From: Parasulfuritortus sp037439465
GTDB taxonomy: Bacteria > Pseudomonadota > Gammaproteobacteria > Burkholderiales > Thiobacillaceae
Length of the DNA stretch: 64,000 bases
Assembly: GCA_037439465.1 (NCBI GenBank)
Contig: JBBIVX010000001.1
Span: forward strand, 62,001 to 126,000
Reading direction: 5' to 3'
A program made the position numbers and the translations under genes. Below the pieces are notes generated by a model. The model saw nothing but the letters and a program-made list of their open reading frames with translations, had not been told where the DNA came from and did not search any database. This document shows, piece after piece, positions 18,811 through 26,371 of this stretch (the stretch's first letter is position 1; each line of letters begins with the position of its first letter).

Positions 18811-20529
18811 ATGTCCACTGCAACCGCAACCCCTACCGCTTCCACACCCGTCGAATCTTTTGCCGCCCTCTTTGAAGAAAGCATCGCCAAGCAGGAAATG
18901 CGCTCCGGCGAGGTCATCACCGCCGAGGTTGTCGGCATCGACGCCAATTTCGTCACTGTCAACGCCGGCCTCAAGTCGGAAAGCCTGATTCCTGTCGAGG
19001 AATTCAAGGATGATCGCGGTGAGATCGATGTGAAGATCGGTGACTTCGTGCAAGTGGCCATCGAGTCGCTGGAGGATGGCTTTGGCGCTACCAAGCTGTC
19101 GCGCGATCGCGCCAAGCGCCTGGCCGCCTGGCTCGACCTGGAAGCCGCCATGGAAGAAGGCCGCGTCGTCAAGGGCGTGATCAACGGCAAGGTCAAGGGC
19201 GGTTTGACAGTCATGTGCAATGGCATCCGTGCCTTCCTGCCGGGTTCGCTGGTCGATGTGCGGCCGGTCAAGGACACCAGTCCCTACGAGGGCAAGGAGG
19301 CCGAGTTCAAGGTCATCAAGCTGGACCGCAAGCGCAACAACGTGGTGGTGTCGCGTAAGGCCGTACTGGAACAGAGCATGGGTGCAGAGCGCGAACAACT
19401 GCTGGCCAACCTGAAGGAAGGCGCCCAGGTCAAGGGCATCGTCAAGAACATCACCGAGTACGGCGCCTTCGTCGACCTTGGCGGCATCGACGGTCTGCTC
19501 CACATCACCGATCTCGCTTGGCGCCGGGTCAAGCACCCGACCGAAGTGGTCAACGTCGGCGACGAAGTCACCGCCGTGGTGCTCAAGTTCGATCAGGAAA
19601 AGAACCGCGTTTCTCTGGGTCTCAAGCAACTGGGCGAGGACCCGTGGGTGGGCCTGTCCCGCCGTTACCCTACCGGCACCCGCATGTTCGGCAAGGTGGC
19701 CAATCTTACCGACTATGGCGCCTTCGTCGAGATCGAGCCGGGCATCGAGGGCCTGGTGCACGTCTCCGAAATGGACTGGACCAACAAGAACGTCAACCCC
19801 TCCAAGGTCGTCTCCCTGGGTGATGAAGTCGAGGTCATGGTGCTGGAGATCGACGAAGACCGTCGCCGCATCTCGTTGGGCATGAAGCAGTGCAAGGCCA
19901 ACCCGTGGGAAGAGTTCTCCATGAACTTCAAGAAGGGCGACAAGGTTTCCGGCCAGATCAAGTCGATCACCGATTTCGGCGTCTTCATCGGCCTGCCCGG
20001 CGGCATCGACGGCCTGGTGCACCTGTCCGACCTGTCCTGGTCGCTGCCCGGCGAAGAGGCCTTGCGCAACTTCAGAAAGGGCGAGGAGGTCGCGGCGGCC
20101 GTGCTGGCCATCGATACCGAAAAAGAACGCATTTCCCTCGGCATCAAGCAGTTGGAAGGCGATCCCTTCAACTCCTTCATCGCCACCCATGACAAGGGCA
20201 GCGTCGTCACCGGCACCGTCAAGTCGCTCGACGCCAAGGGCGCCGTGATCGACATCGGCGGTGAGATGGACGGTTACCTGCGTGCGTCGGAAGTTTCCCG
20301 TGACCGCGTCGAGGACATTCGCACCCACCTCAAGGAGGGCGATACGGTCGAGGCCATGATCATCAACGTCGACCGCAAGAACCGTCAGGTCAATCTGTCG
20401 GTCAAGCAGAAGGAGGCCGCCGAGCAGGCCGAAGCCATGCAGAAGCTTACGGCCACCCACTCCGCCGGAACCACCAATCTGGGCGCCTTGCTCAAGGCCA
20501 AACTCGACGGCCAGGGTTCTGAGTCCTGA
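18811..20529 (+). CDS. rpsA: 30S ribosomal protein S1
   Basis: 572 residues. Six S1 (OB-fold) repeats are visible, each with a GxVxxITxYGAFVDL-like segment: about 35-100, 115-185, 200-270 (GIVKNITEYGAFVDLGGID), 285-360 (GKVANLTDYGAFVEIEPGI), 375-445 (GQIKSITDFGVFIGL) and 460-530. It tethers mRNA to the ribosome during initiation. The N-terminal 35 residues carry a Thr/Ala-rich start then ESFAALFEES, the usual uS2-binding helix. A pyrimidine-rich leader and a weak CCCATATCGGG stem with T-run (about 18749-18764) precede it. Confidence 0.97.
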   Translation: MSTATATPTASTPVESFAALFEESIAKQEMRSGEVITAEVVGIDANFVTVNAGLKSESLIPVEEFKDDRGEIDVKIGDFVQVAIESLEDGFGATKLSRDRAKRLAAWLDLEAAMEEGRVVKGVINGKVKGGLTVMCNGIRAFLPGSLVDVRPVKDTSPYEGKEAEFKVIKLDRKRNNVVVSRKAVLEQSMGAEREQLLANLKEGAQVKGIVKNITEYGAFVDLGGIDGLLHITDLAWRRVKHPTEVVNVGDEVTAVVLKFDQEKNRVSLGLKQLGEDPWVGLSRRYPTGTRMFGKVANLTDYGAFVEIEPGIEGLVHVSEMDWTNKNVNPSKVVSLGDEVEVMVLEIDEDRRRISLGMKQCKANPWEEFSMNFKKGDKVSGQIKSITDFGVFIGLPGGIDGLVHLSDLSWSLPGEEALRNFRKGEEVAAAVLAIDTEKERISLGIKQLEGDPFNSFIATHDKGSVVTGTVKSLDAKGAVIDIGGEMDGYLRASEVSRDRVEDIRTHLKEGDTVEAMIINVDRKNRQVNLSVKQKEAAEQAEAMQKLTATHSAGTTNLGALLKAKLDGQGSES

Positions 20530-20608
20530 TAATAAGGAGAGGCGGTATGTGCCGCAGAGCGGACAGCCGCCCTGACCCGGTTGCCATGAACACGGCGGGG
20601 AGGGCGGC

Positions 20609-20893
20609 GTGACAAAATCGGAACTCATCAATCGGCTGACTGCCCGTAACCCGCATCTGCAGGTGATGGATGCCGAGTTGGCGGTGAAGACCATACTCGA
20701 TGCCATGATCCAGAGTCTGGTGAAGGGTAAGCGTATCGAGATACGGGGCTTCGGCAGTTTCAGTCTCAACTTCCGCCCACCCAGGGTGGGGCGCAATCCC
20801 AAGACCGGCGAGAAGGTGACCGTGGCGGGCAAGTATGTCCCTCATTTCAAGGCCGGCAAGGAATTGCGTGATCGGGTGGATTACCCGGACTGA
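20609..20893 (+). CDS. ihfB: Integration host factor subunit beta
   Basis: 94 residues of the DNABII family, architectural DNA-bending protein that pairs with IHF-alpha. TKSELINRLTARNPHL at the start, RIEIRGFGSFSLNFRPPRVGRNPKTGEKV is the DNA-binding beta-arm with the intercalating proline in RNPKTG, and KAGKELRDRV is the last helix. Start is GTG at 20609, 79 bp after rpsA; GGGGAGGG lies just upstream. A strong terminator follows at 20913-20943. Confidence 0.96.
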   Translation: MTKSELINRLTARNPHLQVMDAELAVKTILDAMIQSLVKGKRIEIRGFGSFSLNFRPPRVGRNPKTGEKVTVAGKYVPHFKAGKELRDRVDYPD

Positions 20894-20912
20894 TCTCATC
20901 CAGGCAGACCGC

Positions 20913-20943
20913 CGGCGTTGGTCTCGGCCAACGCCGTTTTTTT
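20913..20943 (+). terminator. Rho-independent terminator after ihfB
   Basis: CGGCGTTGG (20913-20921) and CCAACGCCG (20928-20936) form a 9-bp stem with loop TCTCGG, followed directly by seven T (20937-20943). It closes the serC-ihfB operon 20 bp after ihfB; lapA starts 47 bp later. Confidence 0.88.
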
Positions 20944-20990
20944 ATATCGACGGGGTACAATTCCGCCCACCCGTTTGCCGAGGGGCCTGA

Positions 20991-21254
20991 GTGCGTTACC
21001 TGTTGCTCGTTGCCAAGATTGTGCTGTTCCTGCTGCTTCTGAGTTTTGCCATACAGAACAGCGAATCCGTGACACTACGTTACCTGCTTGGTTGGAGCTG
21101 GCAGGCACCGCTGTCGTTGGTGATTCTGTTGGCTTTCGCGGCTGGCGCGGTGCTTGGGTTGATCGGCGGCGCCCGCCAGATCGTCAGGCAGCGGCGGCAG
21201 ATCCGTCGCCTGGCGGGCGCCGGTAACAAGGGCGATATGGCGGGCGCGGGCTGA
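20991..21254 (+). CDS. lapA: LapA-family membrane protein (lipopolysaccharide assembly protein A)
   Basis: 87 residues with two transmembrane helices (LLLVAKIVLFLLLLSFAIQNSESV and PLSLVILLAFAAGAVLGLIGG, split by the typical NSESVTLRY turn) and a basic, Gln-rich cytoplasmic tail. With LapB it helps control LpxC and LPS supply. The start is GTG at 20991. It is 4 bp upstream of lapB, as in most gammaproteobacteria and betaproteobacteria. Confidence 0.88.
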   Translation: MRYLLLVAKIVLFLLLLSFAIQNSESVTLRYLLGWSWQAPLSLVILLAFAAGAVLGLIGGARQIVRQRRQIRRLAGAGNKGDMAGAG

Positions 21255-21258
21255 ACGG

Positions 21259-22416
21259 ATGGAATTCGAAACCTGGAAACTTCTTGTCTTGCCGCTTTTT
21301 TTCGTGCTCGGCTGGCTGGCGGCCCGCGTGGATATCCGGCAGGTGGTCAAGGAATCGCGCACCATCCCCGCATCTTATTTCCGCGGGCTCAATTATCTGC
21401 TCAGCGAGCAGCCGGACCGGGCCATCGAGGCCTTCCTGGAAGTGGCGCGCCTGGACCCCGATACGCTGGAGCTGCATTTTGCGCTGGGCGCGCTATTCCG
21501 GCGGCGGGGCGAGGTGGATCGGGCCATTCGCATCCACCAGAACCTGGTGGACCGCAGCGATCTGAAACAGGACCAGCGTCTGAAGGCCCTTTACGAACTC
21601 GGCCAGGATTTCCTCAAGGCCGGACTGCTTGACCGCGCCGAGGCCCTGTTCAAACGACTGGAAAACGGCAGCCACGCTCTCGATGCGTTGCGACATCTTT
21701 TGGCCATCTACGTCCTGGAAAAAGATTGGGCACAGGCCATCACGGTGGCCGGCCGTCTGGAAAAACTGGGCAGTCCCTCACAGGATGCCGATACCGCGCA
21801 CTATTATTGCGAGCTTGCCTTGAATGCGCTGTTGCGCAAGGACATGAAACAGGCGAGAGGGCATCTGCAACAGGCCCTGGCCATAAACCGCAAGGCGGTG
21901 CGCGCCAACCAGTTGCTTGGCGATCTCGCGGCCCAAACTGGCGATGACGAGACTGCCATTGCTCATTGGCGCGCCATCGAACAGCAGAATCCTGCCTACT
22001 TGCCTGTCGTCGGGGAGCGTCTGTTCCAGGCCTACCAGCGGCTTGGCCGTATCGATGAGGGGATTGAGTTGCTGCAGGGGTATCTCGTGCGCCAGCCAAG
22101 TGCCGACCTCTTCCACATACTGTTCAATGCCGTGGCGGCAAGCCGGGGCTGGCTGGTTGCACAGGCTCTGGCGGCCGAGGCCCTCAGGCGCCAGCCCGGT
22201 CTGAGAGTGCTGGATGACTATCTGCAGGCCCGCACCGCCGTTTCGGAAACGGATCTGGAGACGCGCATGGCCCAGGACCTGGTCCATCGCCAGGTAAGCC
22301 GGGTCGCTTTTTATCAATGCACCCAGTGTGGCTTCAAGTCGCGGCAGTTCTTCTGGCAATGCCCTGCCTGCGCGGCTTGGGAAGGTATCCCGCCGGAGCG
22401 CAAAGAGAATGAATGA
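21259..22416 (+). CDS. lapB: LapB (YciM) TPR/rubredoxin-like regulator of LPS synthesis
   Basis: 385 residues. An N-terminal membrane anchor (LLVLPLFFVLGWLAARVDI) is followed by about nine TPR motifs, from YFRGLNYLLSEQPDRAIEAFLEVARLDPDT on, and a C-terminal rubredoxin-like metal site YQCTQCGFKSRQFFWQCPAC with two CxxC pairs. It directs LpxC to FtsH proteolysis, balancing LPS and phospholipid. Length matches E. coli LapB (389). It overlaps pyrF by 8 bp. Confidence 0.93.
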   Translation: MEFETWKLLVLPLFFVLGWLAARVDIRQVVKESRTIPASYFRGLNYLLSEQPDRAIEAFLEVARLDPDTLELHFALGALFRRRGEVDRAIRIHQNLVDRSDLKQDQRLKALYELGQDFLKAGLLDRAEALFKRLENGSHALDALRHLLAIYVLEKDWAQAITVAGRLEKLGSPSQDADTAHYYCELALNALLRKDMKQARGHLQQALAINRKAVRANQLLGDLAAQTGDDETAIAHWRAIEQQNPAYLPVVGERLFQAYQRLGRIDEGIELLQGYLVRQPSADLFHILFNAVAASRGWLVAQALAAEALRRQPGLRVLDDYLQARTAVSETDLETRMAQDLVHRQVSRVAFYQCTQCGFKSRQFFWQCPACAAWEGIPPERKENE

Positions 22417-23122
22417 GGCGCGCGTCATCGTCGCCCTGGATTACCCGGATGCGACTGCGGCCATTGCCCTGGTGGAGCGTCTTGATCCATCCCTGTGCAA
22501 GCTCAAGGTAGGCAAGGAATTATTCGTGCGTGCCGGCCCTTCCCTGGTTGCCTATCTGGTCGGGCAAGGTTATCAGGTCTTTCTCGACCTCAAGTTTCAC
22601 GATATTCCCAATACGGTGGCCGGGGCCTGTCGCGCGGCCGCCGACCTGGGCGTATGGATGGTCAATGTGCATGCTCTGGGCGGACTCGGAATGATGCAGG
22701 CGGCGCGGACAGCGGTGGATCAATCGGCGAATCCACCCAGGTTGATCGCGGTGACCGTGCTGACCAGTCACAGCGGCAGCGATCTGCGTCGCCTTGGGAT
22801 GGCCGCCGAGCCGGCGACGCAAGTGGCCTTGCTTGCCGCCCTGGCGAAAGAAGCGGGGATGGACGGCGTGGTTTGCTCGGCTCAGGAGGCCGCCATGTTG
22901 CGACGGCAGTTTGGGCCCGATTTCCTGCTGGTCACGCCGGGAATTCGTCCCTTTGGCAGCGACAGCGGCGACCAGAATCGTGTGCTCACGCCGACGCGGG
23001 CCATCGCGGCCGGCGCCGACTATCTGGTGGTGGGCCGCCCGATCACCCAGGCCGCCGACCCGGTCGCGGCCTTGCATAGCATTAATGTCGAAATCGCCAC
23101 TTTCTTGGGAAGCGAACCATGA
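22409..23122 (+). CDS. pyrF: Orotidine-5'-phosphate decarboxylase
   Basis: 237 residues; last step of UMP synthesis. RVIVALDYPDATAAIALV at the start, LKVGKELFVRAGP, the catalytic FLDLKFHDIPNTVAG (Lys-x-x-Asp-x-x-x-x active-site loop) near residue 60, VTVLTSH and LVVGRPITQAADP at the phosphate site are intact. ATG 22409 lies inside the lapB end. It overlaps ugd by 4 bp (ATGA). Confidence 0.96.
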   Translation: MNEARVIVALDYPDATAAIALVERLDPSLCKLKVGKELFVRAGPSLVAYLVGQGYQVFLDLKFHDIPNTVAGACRAAADLGVWMVNVHALGGLGMMQAARTAVDQSANPPRLIAVTVLTSHSGSDLRRLGMAAEPATQVALLAALAKEAGMDGVVCSAQEAAMLRRQFGPDFLLVTPGIRPFGSDSGDQNRVLTPTRAIAAGADYLVVGRPITQAADPVAALHSINVEIATFLGSEP

Positions 23123-24285
23123 AAATCGCCATCGCCGGCACCGGTTACGTCGGCCTCTCCAACGCCATCCTGCTGGCCCAGCACAACGAGGTGGTCGCCC
23201 TCGACATCGTCCCCGAGAAGGTCGAGATGCTGAACCGCCGGGAGTCGCCCATCGTCGACGCCGAGATCGAGGACTACCTCAGGCACAAGCCCCTCAACTT
23301 CCGCGCCACGCTGGACAAGGGGGAGGCCTACGCCGGGGCCGACTATGTCGTTATCGCCACGCCCACAGACTACGACCCCGAGACCAACTACTTCAATACC
23401 GGCACGGTCGAGGCGGTCATCCGCGACGTCAAGGCGATCAACCCGAAGGCGGTGATGATACTCAAGTCCACCGTCCCGGTCGGTTACACCGCCAAACTCA
23501 AGCAACAGTACAACTGCGACAACCTGATCTTCTCTCCGGAATTTCTGCGCGAAGGCCGCGCGCTGTATGACAACCTCTACCCCTCGCGCATCGTCATCGG
23601 CGAGCGATCCGCCCGCGCCGAGAACTTCGCCAATCTGCTCCGGCAAGGCGCGATCAAGCAGGACATCGCGGTACTGTTCACCGACTCCACCGAGGCCGAG
23701 GCGATCAAACTGTTCGCCAATACCTATCTGGCCATGCGGGTCGCTTATTTCAACGAACTGGACACCTACGCCGCCACCCATGGCCTGGAGAGCAAGCACA
23801 TCATCCAGGGTGTCTGCCTCGACCCGCGCATCGGCGAGCACTACAACAACCCTTCATTCGGCTATGGCGGCTACTGCCTGCCCAAGGACACCAAGCAACT
23901 CTTGGCCAACTATCAGGAGGTGCCGCAGAACCTGATCCGCGCGATCGTCGAGGCCAACAGCACGCGCAAGGATTTCATCGCTGACAGCATACTCAAGCTG
24001 AAGCCCAGGATCGTCGGCATCTACCGGCTAATCATGAAGAGCGGCTCGGACAACTTCCGTGCGTCGAGCATCCAGGGCATCATGAAGCGGATCAAGGCCA
24101 AGGGCATCGAGGTCATCGTCTATGAGCCGGTGTTGACCGAAGCGGAGTTTTTCCACTCCAGGGTGGTCAACGACCTGGCCGAGTTCAAGCGGCTCGCCGA
24201 TGTCATCGTCGCCAACCGCCTCACCGAAGACTTGAGCGACGTGGCGGACAAGGTATACAGCCGGGACCTGTTCGGAAAGGACTGA
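23119..24285 (+). CDS. ugd: UDP-glucose 6-dehydrogenase (nucleotide sugar dehydrogenase)
   Basis: 388 residues. KIAIAGTGYVGLSNAILLAQ is the NAD Rossmann motif; VIATPTDYDPETNYFNT, EFLREGRALYDNLYPSR and the catalytic cysteine in GYGGYCLPKDTKQLL (about 257) mark a short UDP-glucose dehydrogenase making UDP-glucuronate for capsule, exopolysaccharide or LPS. With pgm at 7588 it would form part of the UDP-sugar route. It starts inside the pyrF stop codon region and cysM follows by 4 bp, so a polysaccharide gene sits inside a housekeeping operon. The compact length fits the E. coli Ugd type. Confidence 0.93.
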   Translation: MKIAIAGTGYVGLSNAILLAQHNEVVALDIVPEKVEMLNRRESPIVDAEIEDYLRHKPLNFRATLDKGEAYAGADYVVIATPTDYDPETNYFNTGTVEAVIRDVKAINPKAVMILKSTVPVGYTAKLKQQYNCDNLIFSPEFLREGRALYDNLYPSRIVIGERSARAENFANLLRQGAIKQDIAVLFTDSTEAEAIKLFANTYLAMRVAYFNELDTYAATHGLESKHIIQGVCLDPRIGEHYNNPSFGYGGYCLPKDTKQLLANYQEVPQNLIRAIVEANSTRKDFIADSILKLKPRIVGIYRLIMKSGSDNFRASSIQGIMKRIKAKGIEVIVYEPVLTEAEFFHSRVVNDLAEFKRLADVIVANRLTEDLSDVADKVYSRDLFGKD

Positions 24286-24289
24286 TGCC

Positions 24290-25177
24290 ATGTTCAAGAC
24301 CCTCGCGGATTGTGTCGGCAACACGCCCTTGGTACGCCTGTCCAGGCTGCCTGGGGCGACTTCAAACACGCTGTTGGCCAAACTGGAAGGCAACAACCCG
24401 GCTGGTTCGGTGAAGGATAGGCCGGCCCTGGCGATGATCGCCAAGGCCGAGGCCAGGGGCGAGATCAAACCCGGCGATACCCTGATCGAGGCGACCAGCG
24501 GCAACACCGGCATCGCCTTGGCGATGGCGGCGACCATCAAGGGTTACCGGATGATCCTGGTGATGCCCGAGCACCTGTCCATCGAGCGCCGCCAGACCAT
24601 GCGCGCCTTCGGCGCCGAACTCATGCTGACTCCCAAGGCGGGCGGTATGGAGGCGGCGCGCGACCTGGCCGACCGGCTGGTCGCCGATGGCCGGGGCATC
24701 ATGCTCGACCAGTTTTCCAACCCGGATAATCCGCTCGTCCATTACGAGACTACCGGTCCGGAAATCTGGCATGATACGGCCGGACGGATCACCCATTTCG
24801 TCTCCAGCATGGGCACCACCGGCACCATCATGGGCTGTTCGCGCTATCTGAAGGAGATGAACCCGGCCATCCAGATCGTCGGTGTGCAGCCGGAGGAGGG
24901 CGCGCAGATTCCCGGCATCCGCAAATGGCCACCGGAGTATTTGCCGGCGATATGTGATTTCGACCGTATCGACCGGATGATCTACGTCGGCCAGTCTGAC
25001 GCAGAGGAAACCACGCGTCGACTGGCGCGGGAGGAAGGCATCTTCGCCGGCATTTCCTCCGGCGGCGCACTGTGGGTGGCGCTGCAGTTGTCGAAAGAGG
25101 TGGTGGACGCGGTCATTGTCACCATCGTCTGCGACCGGGGCGACCGTTATCTTTCGACCGGCGTATTTCCGGCCTGA
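24290..25177 (+). CDS. cysM: Cysteine synthase B (O-acetylserine / thiosulfate sulfhydrylase)
   Basis: 295 residues of the beta-family PLP enzymes. LEGNNPAGSVKDRPALAMI contains the PLP lysine (about 44), TSGNTGIALAMAA binds the substrate carboxylate, and SSMGTTGTIMGCSRYL binds PLP phosphate. CysM-type residues and the shorter C-terminus distinguish it from CysK; it can use thiosulfate. It ends the lapA-lapB-pyrF-ugd-cysM operon. A GCCGTC/GACGGC stem (25180-25200) lies just downstream without a T-run. Confidence 0.93.
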   Translation: MFKTLADCVGNTPLVRLSRLPGATSNTLLAKLEGNNPAGSVKDRPALAMIAKAEARGEIKPGDTLIEATSGNTGIALAMAATIKGYRMILVMPEHLSIERRQTMRAFGAELMLTPKAGGMEAARDLADRLVADGRGIMLDQFSNPDNPLVHYETTGPEIWHDTAGRITHFVSSMGTTGTIMGCSRYLKEMNPAIQIVGVQPEEGAQIPGIRKWPPEYLPAICDFDRIDRMIYVGQSDAEETTRRLAREEGIFAGISSGGALWVALQLSKEVVDAVIVTIVCDRGDRYLSTGVFPA

Positions 25178-25229
25178 TAGCCGTCAGGGGCAAAGACGGC
25201 GCGGCAAGTCGCCAAATTGACGGAACAGG

Positions 25230-25484
25230 CTACGAGGCAGGCGCTTTTGTTTTTCTGCCGGGGCTCGCCGGGGGGATGTAGCCTGCCACTCGGCAGAGCA
25301 TGCCTTCGACCTTCTTGTCGTCGATATAGCGGGTCGAGTGACACATGATCACATCGCCTTTGGCGGCCAGCTCGGTCAACCCGCGGCATACATTCTCCAA
25401 CGGTATGCCGGTCGCCGCGGCGATATCAAAATCTATCTGCTCGCCATGCTCTTTCAAATATTGCAGTATTTTGTTCAACGCCAT
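25230..25484 (-). CDS. Small winged-helix DNA-binding protein, function unknown
   Basis: 84 residues. MALNKILQYLKEHGEQIDFDIAAATGI is helix 1-2 of a winged helix, GIPLENVCRGLTELAAKGDVIMCHSTRY the recognition helix and wing. Two cysteines (VCRG and MCHST) and a third (MLCRV) could bind a metal or sense redox. The tail is basic. ATG 25484 is used because the upstream GTG (25517) has no ribosome site. It is followed downstream by the end of the convergent cysM. Similar proteins are called ArsR-like; target unknown. Confidence 0.6.
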   Translation of the reverse strand: MALNKILQYLKEHGEQIDFDIAAATGIPLENVCRGLTELAAKGDVIMCHSTRYIDDKKVEGMLCRVAGYIPPASPGRKTKAPAS

Positions 25485-25577
25485 GACTCCACATTTTTGC
25501 GGGTAAGCGACCTTCACAGCTGGTGCTGCCCGCGGGGCGAATCTTCAACCTGGAAGCGGCTACACTTAATTTATGCA

Positions 25578-25605
25578 AAGCAAAAGGCCCGCGGCATTGC
25601 GGGCC
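25578..25605 (-). terminator. Terminator downstream of tRNA-Asn
   Basis: On the minus strand GGCCCGC (25605-25599) pairs with GCGGGCC (25592-25586), loop of six, followed by TTTT at 25585-25582. It begins 11 nt after the tRNA CCA end. Confidence 0.75.
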
Positions 25606-25615
25606 CTGGTATTTC

Positions 25616-25691
25616 TGGCTCCCCGACCTGGGCTCGAACCAGGGACACACGGATTAACAGTCCGTTGCTCTACCAACTGAGCTATCGGGGA
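25616..25691 (-). tRNA. tRNA-Asn (GTT)
   Basis: 76 nt cloverleaf: acceptor TCCCCGA pairs with TCGGGGA, D-arm TAGCTCAGTTGGTAGAGC, anticodon loop CTGTTAA with GTT, T-arm GGTTCGAGCC, discriminator G and genome-encoded CCA at the 3' end. No intron or att-like duplication is next to it. Confidence 0.97.
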
Positions 25692-25705
25692 ATCGAGAGT
25701 CCGCG

Positions 25706-25734
25706 ATGATACTGGCGGGGCCCGTCTTGGTCAA
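25706..25734 (-). promoter_or_regulatory. Sigma-70 promoter for tRNA-Asn
   Basis: TTGACC (25734-25729) and TATCAT (25711-25706) with exactly 17 bp spacing; the start would be about 8 nt before the tRNA 5' end. The GC-rich discriminator (CGCGG) is typical of stringently controlled stable RNA promoters. Confidence 0.72.
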
Positions 25735-25772
25735 TATGTCCGTGCGCTGGCGATGGCGTGTGTGGGCGTGCT

Positions 25773-26048
25773 TTATTCGGCGTCGTGATTGTCGTCATGC
25801 ACGGGCGGGCGACTGCTGGGCCGCGCCGAGGTCGTGCCTGCCTGGCGGGCGGGCGAGACCGTGGAGATGGCATGTTTGAAAATGGCCTGAACGGCTTGGT
25901 CGTGACCGCGCAGCAGCACCATATATTGGTCGAAGGACTCGATCCGCCCCACAAGCTTGATGCCGTTAACCAGAAAGACGGAGACAGTAGTATGTTCTTT
26001 GCGCAGGGTGTTTAGGAACTGGTCCTGCAGATTTTGGCGTTCGTTCAT
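25773..26048 (-). CDS. Hfq-like RNA chaperone, divergent variant
   Basis: 91 residues. NLQDQFLNTLRKEH, VFLVNGIKLVGRIESFDQY and KHAISTVSPAR are unmistakable Hfq Sm1 and Sm2 elements. Compared with E. coli Hfq, proximal-face Gln8, Gln41, Lys56 and His57 are kept, but distal-face Tyr25 is Phe, Gln33 is Val, Gln35 is Arg, and the loop between beta strands 4 and 5 (KNTVSQMVY) is replaced by RGHDQAVQAIF, two residues longer. The C-tail is short and Ser/Pro/Arg-rich. The usual hflX/hflK neighbours are missing; tRNA-Asn follows. It is therefore likely a second Hfq, with sRNA-tail binding kept and mRNA-binding altered. ATG 26048 chosen; TTG 26066 is possible. Confidence 0.82.
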   Translation of the reverse strand: MNERQNLQDQFLNTLRKEHTTVSVFLVNGIKLVGRIESFDQYMVLLRGHDQAVQAIFKHAISTVSPARQAGTTSARPSSRPPVHDDNHDAE

Positions 26049-26077
26049 AATGGTAGCGTCGATCAAACCGGGTGCGC

Positions 26078-26086
26078 ATCATAACA
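26078..26086 (-). promoter_or_regulatory. Extended -10 promoter candidate for the hfq-like gene
   Basis: Minus strand TGTTATGAT (26086-26078): a TGn extended -10 box, 30 nt before the ATG. No good -35 at standard spacing; TTGCCG lies 20 bp upstream. Confidence 0.5.
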
Positions 26087-26371
26087 CATCCGCTTCGCCG
26101 CACCGGCAAGCCATGCCGTCAAATGGTTATTGGGGAGTCAACCCGTGCTGACGGGATTCAGGGAAGGGGCACCAATATAAGGTGCCTTTCACAGGATTTC
26201 TCTGGAAGTGCGGCACCTCGATGTTCGCGAGGTATTCGCAGCGGCCGAAATGGCACGCTGGCGCCGGTCCTGGCCGTCAACGGCCGGCCGCATCGTTGGT
26301 GCGAGTAATCCGCGGCCAGCCTACCCGTCCCCGCACGAACCATCTGCGTACATGGGTGGGACGTTGACGCT
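26087..26371. other. Gene-free stretch between ppiC and the hfq-like gene
   Basis: No convincing coding frame. The one notable structure is GGCACC (26168-26173) pairing with GGTGCC (26181-26186) around an AT-rich 7-nt loop. On the plus strand it is followed by TTTC only. It may be part of the hfq-like gene's upstream control or a remnant; I see nothing else in it. Confidence 0.5.

Noticed and set aside
18808..20832. 674-codon minus-strand frame over rpsA
   Set aside because: Mirrors repeated S1 domains; no start signal or domain and rpsA is certain.
25616..25691. tRNA-Asn as an integration (att) site
   Set aside because: No duplicated 3' end, integrase gene or foreign island beside it.
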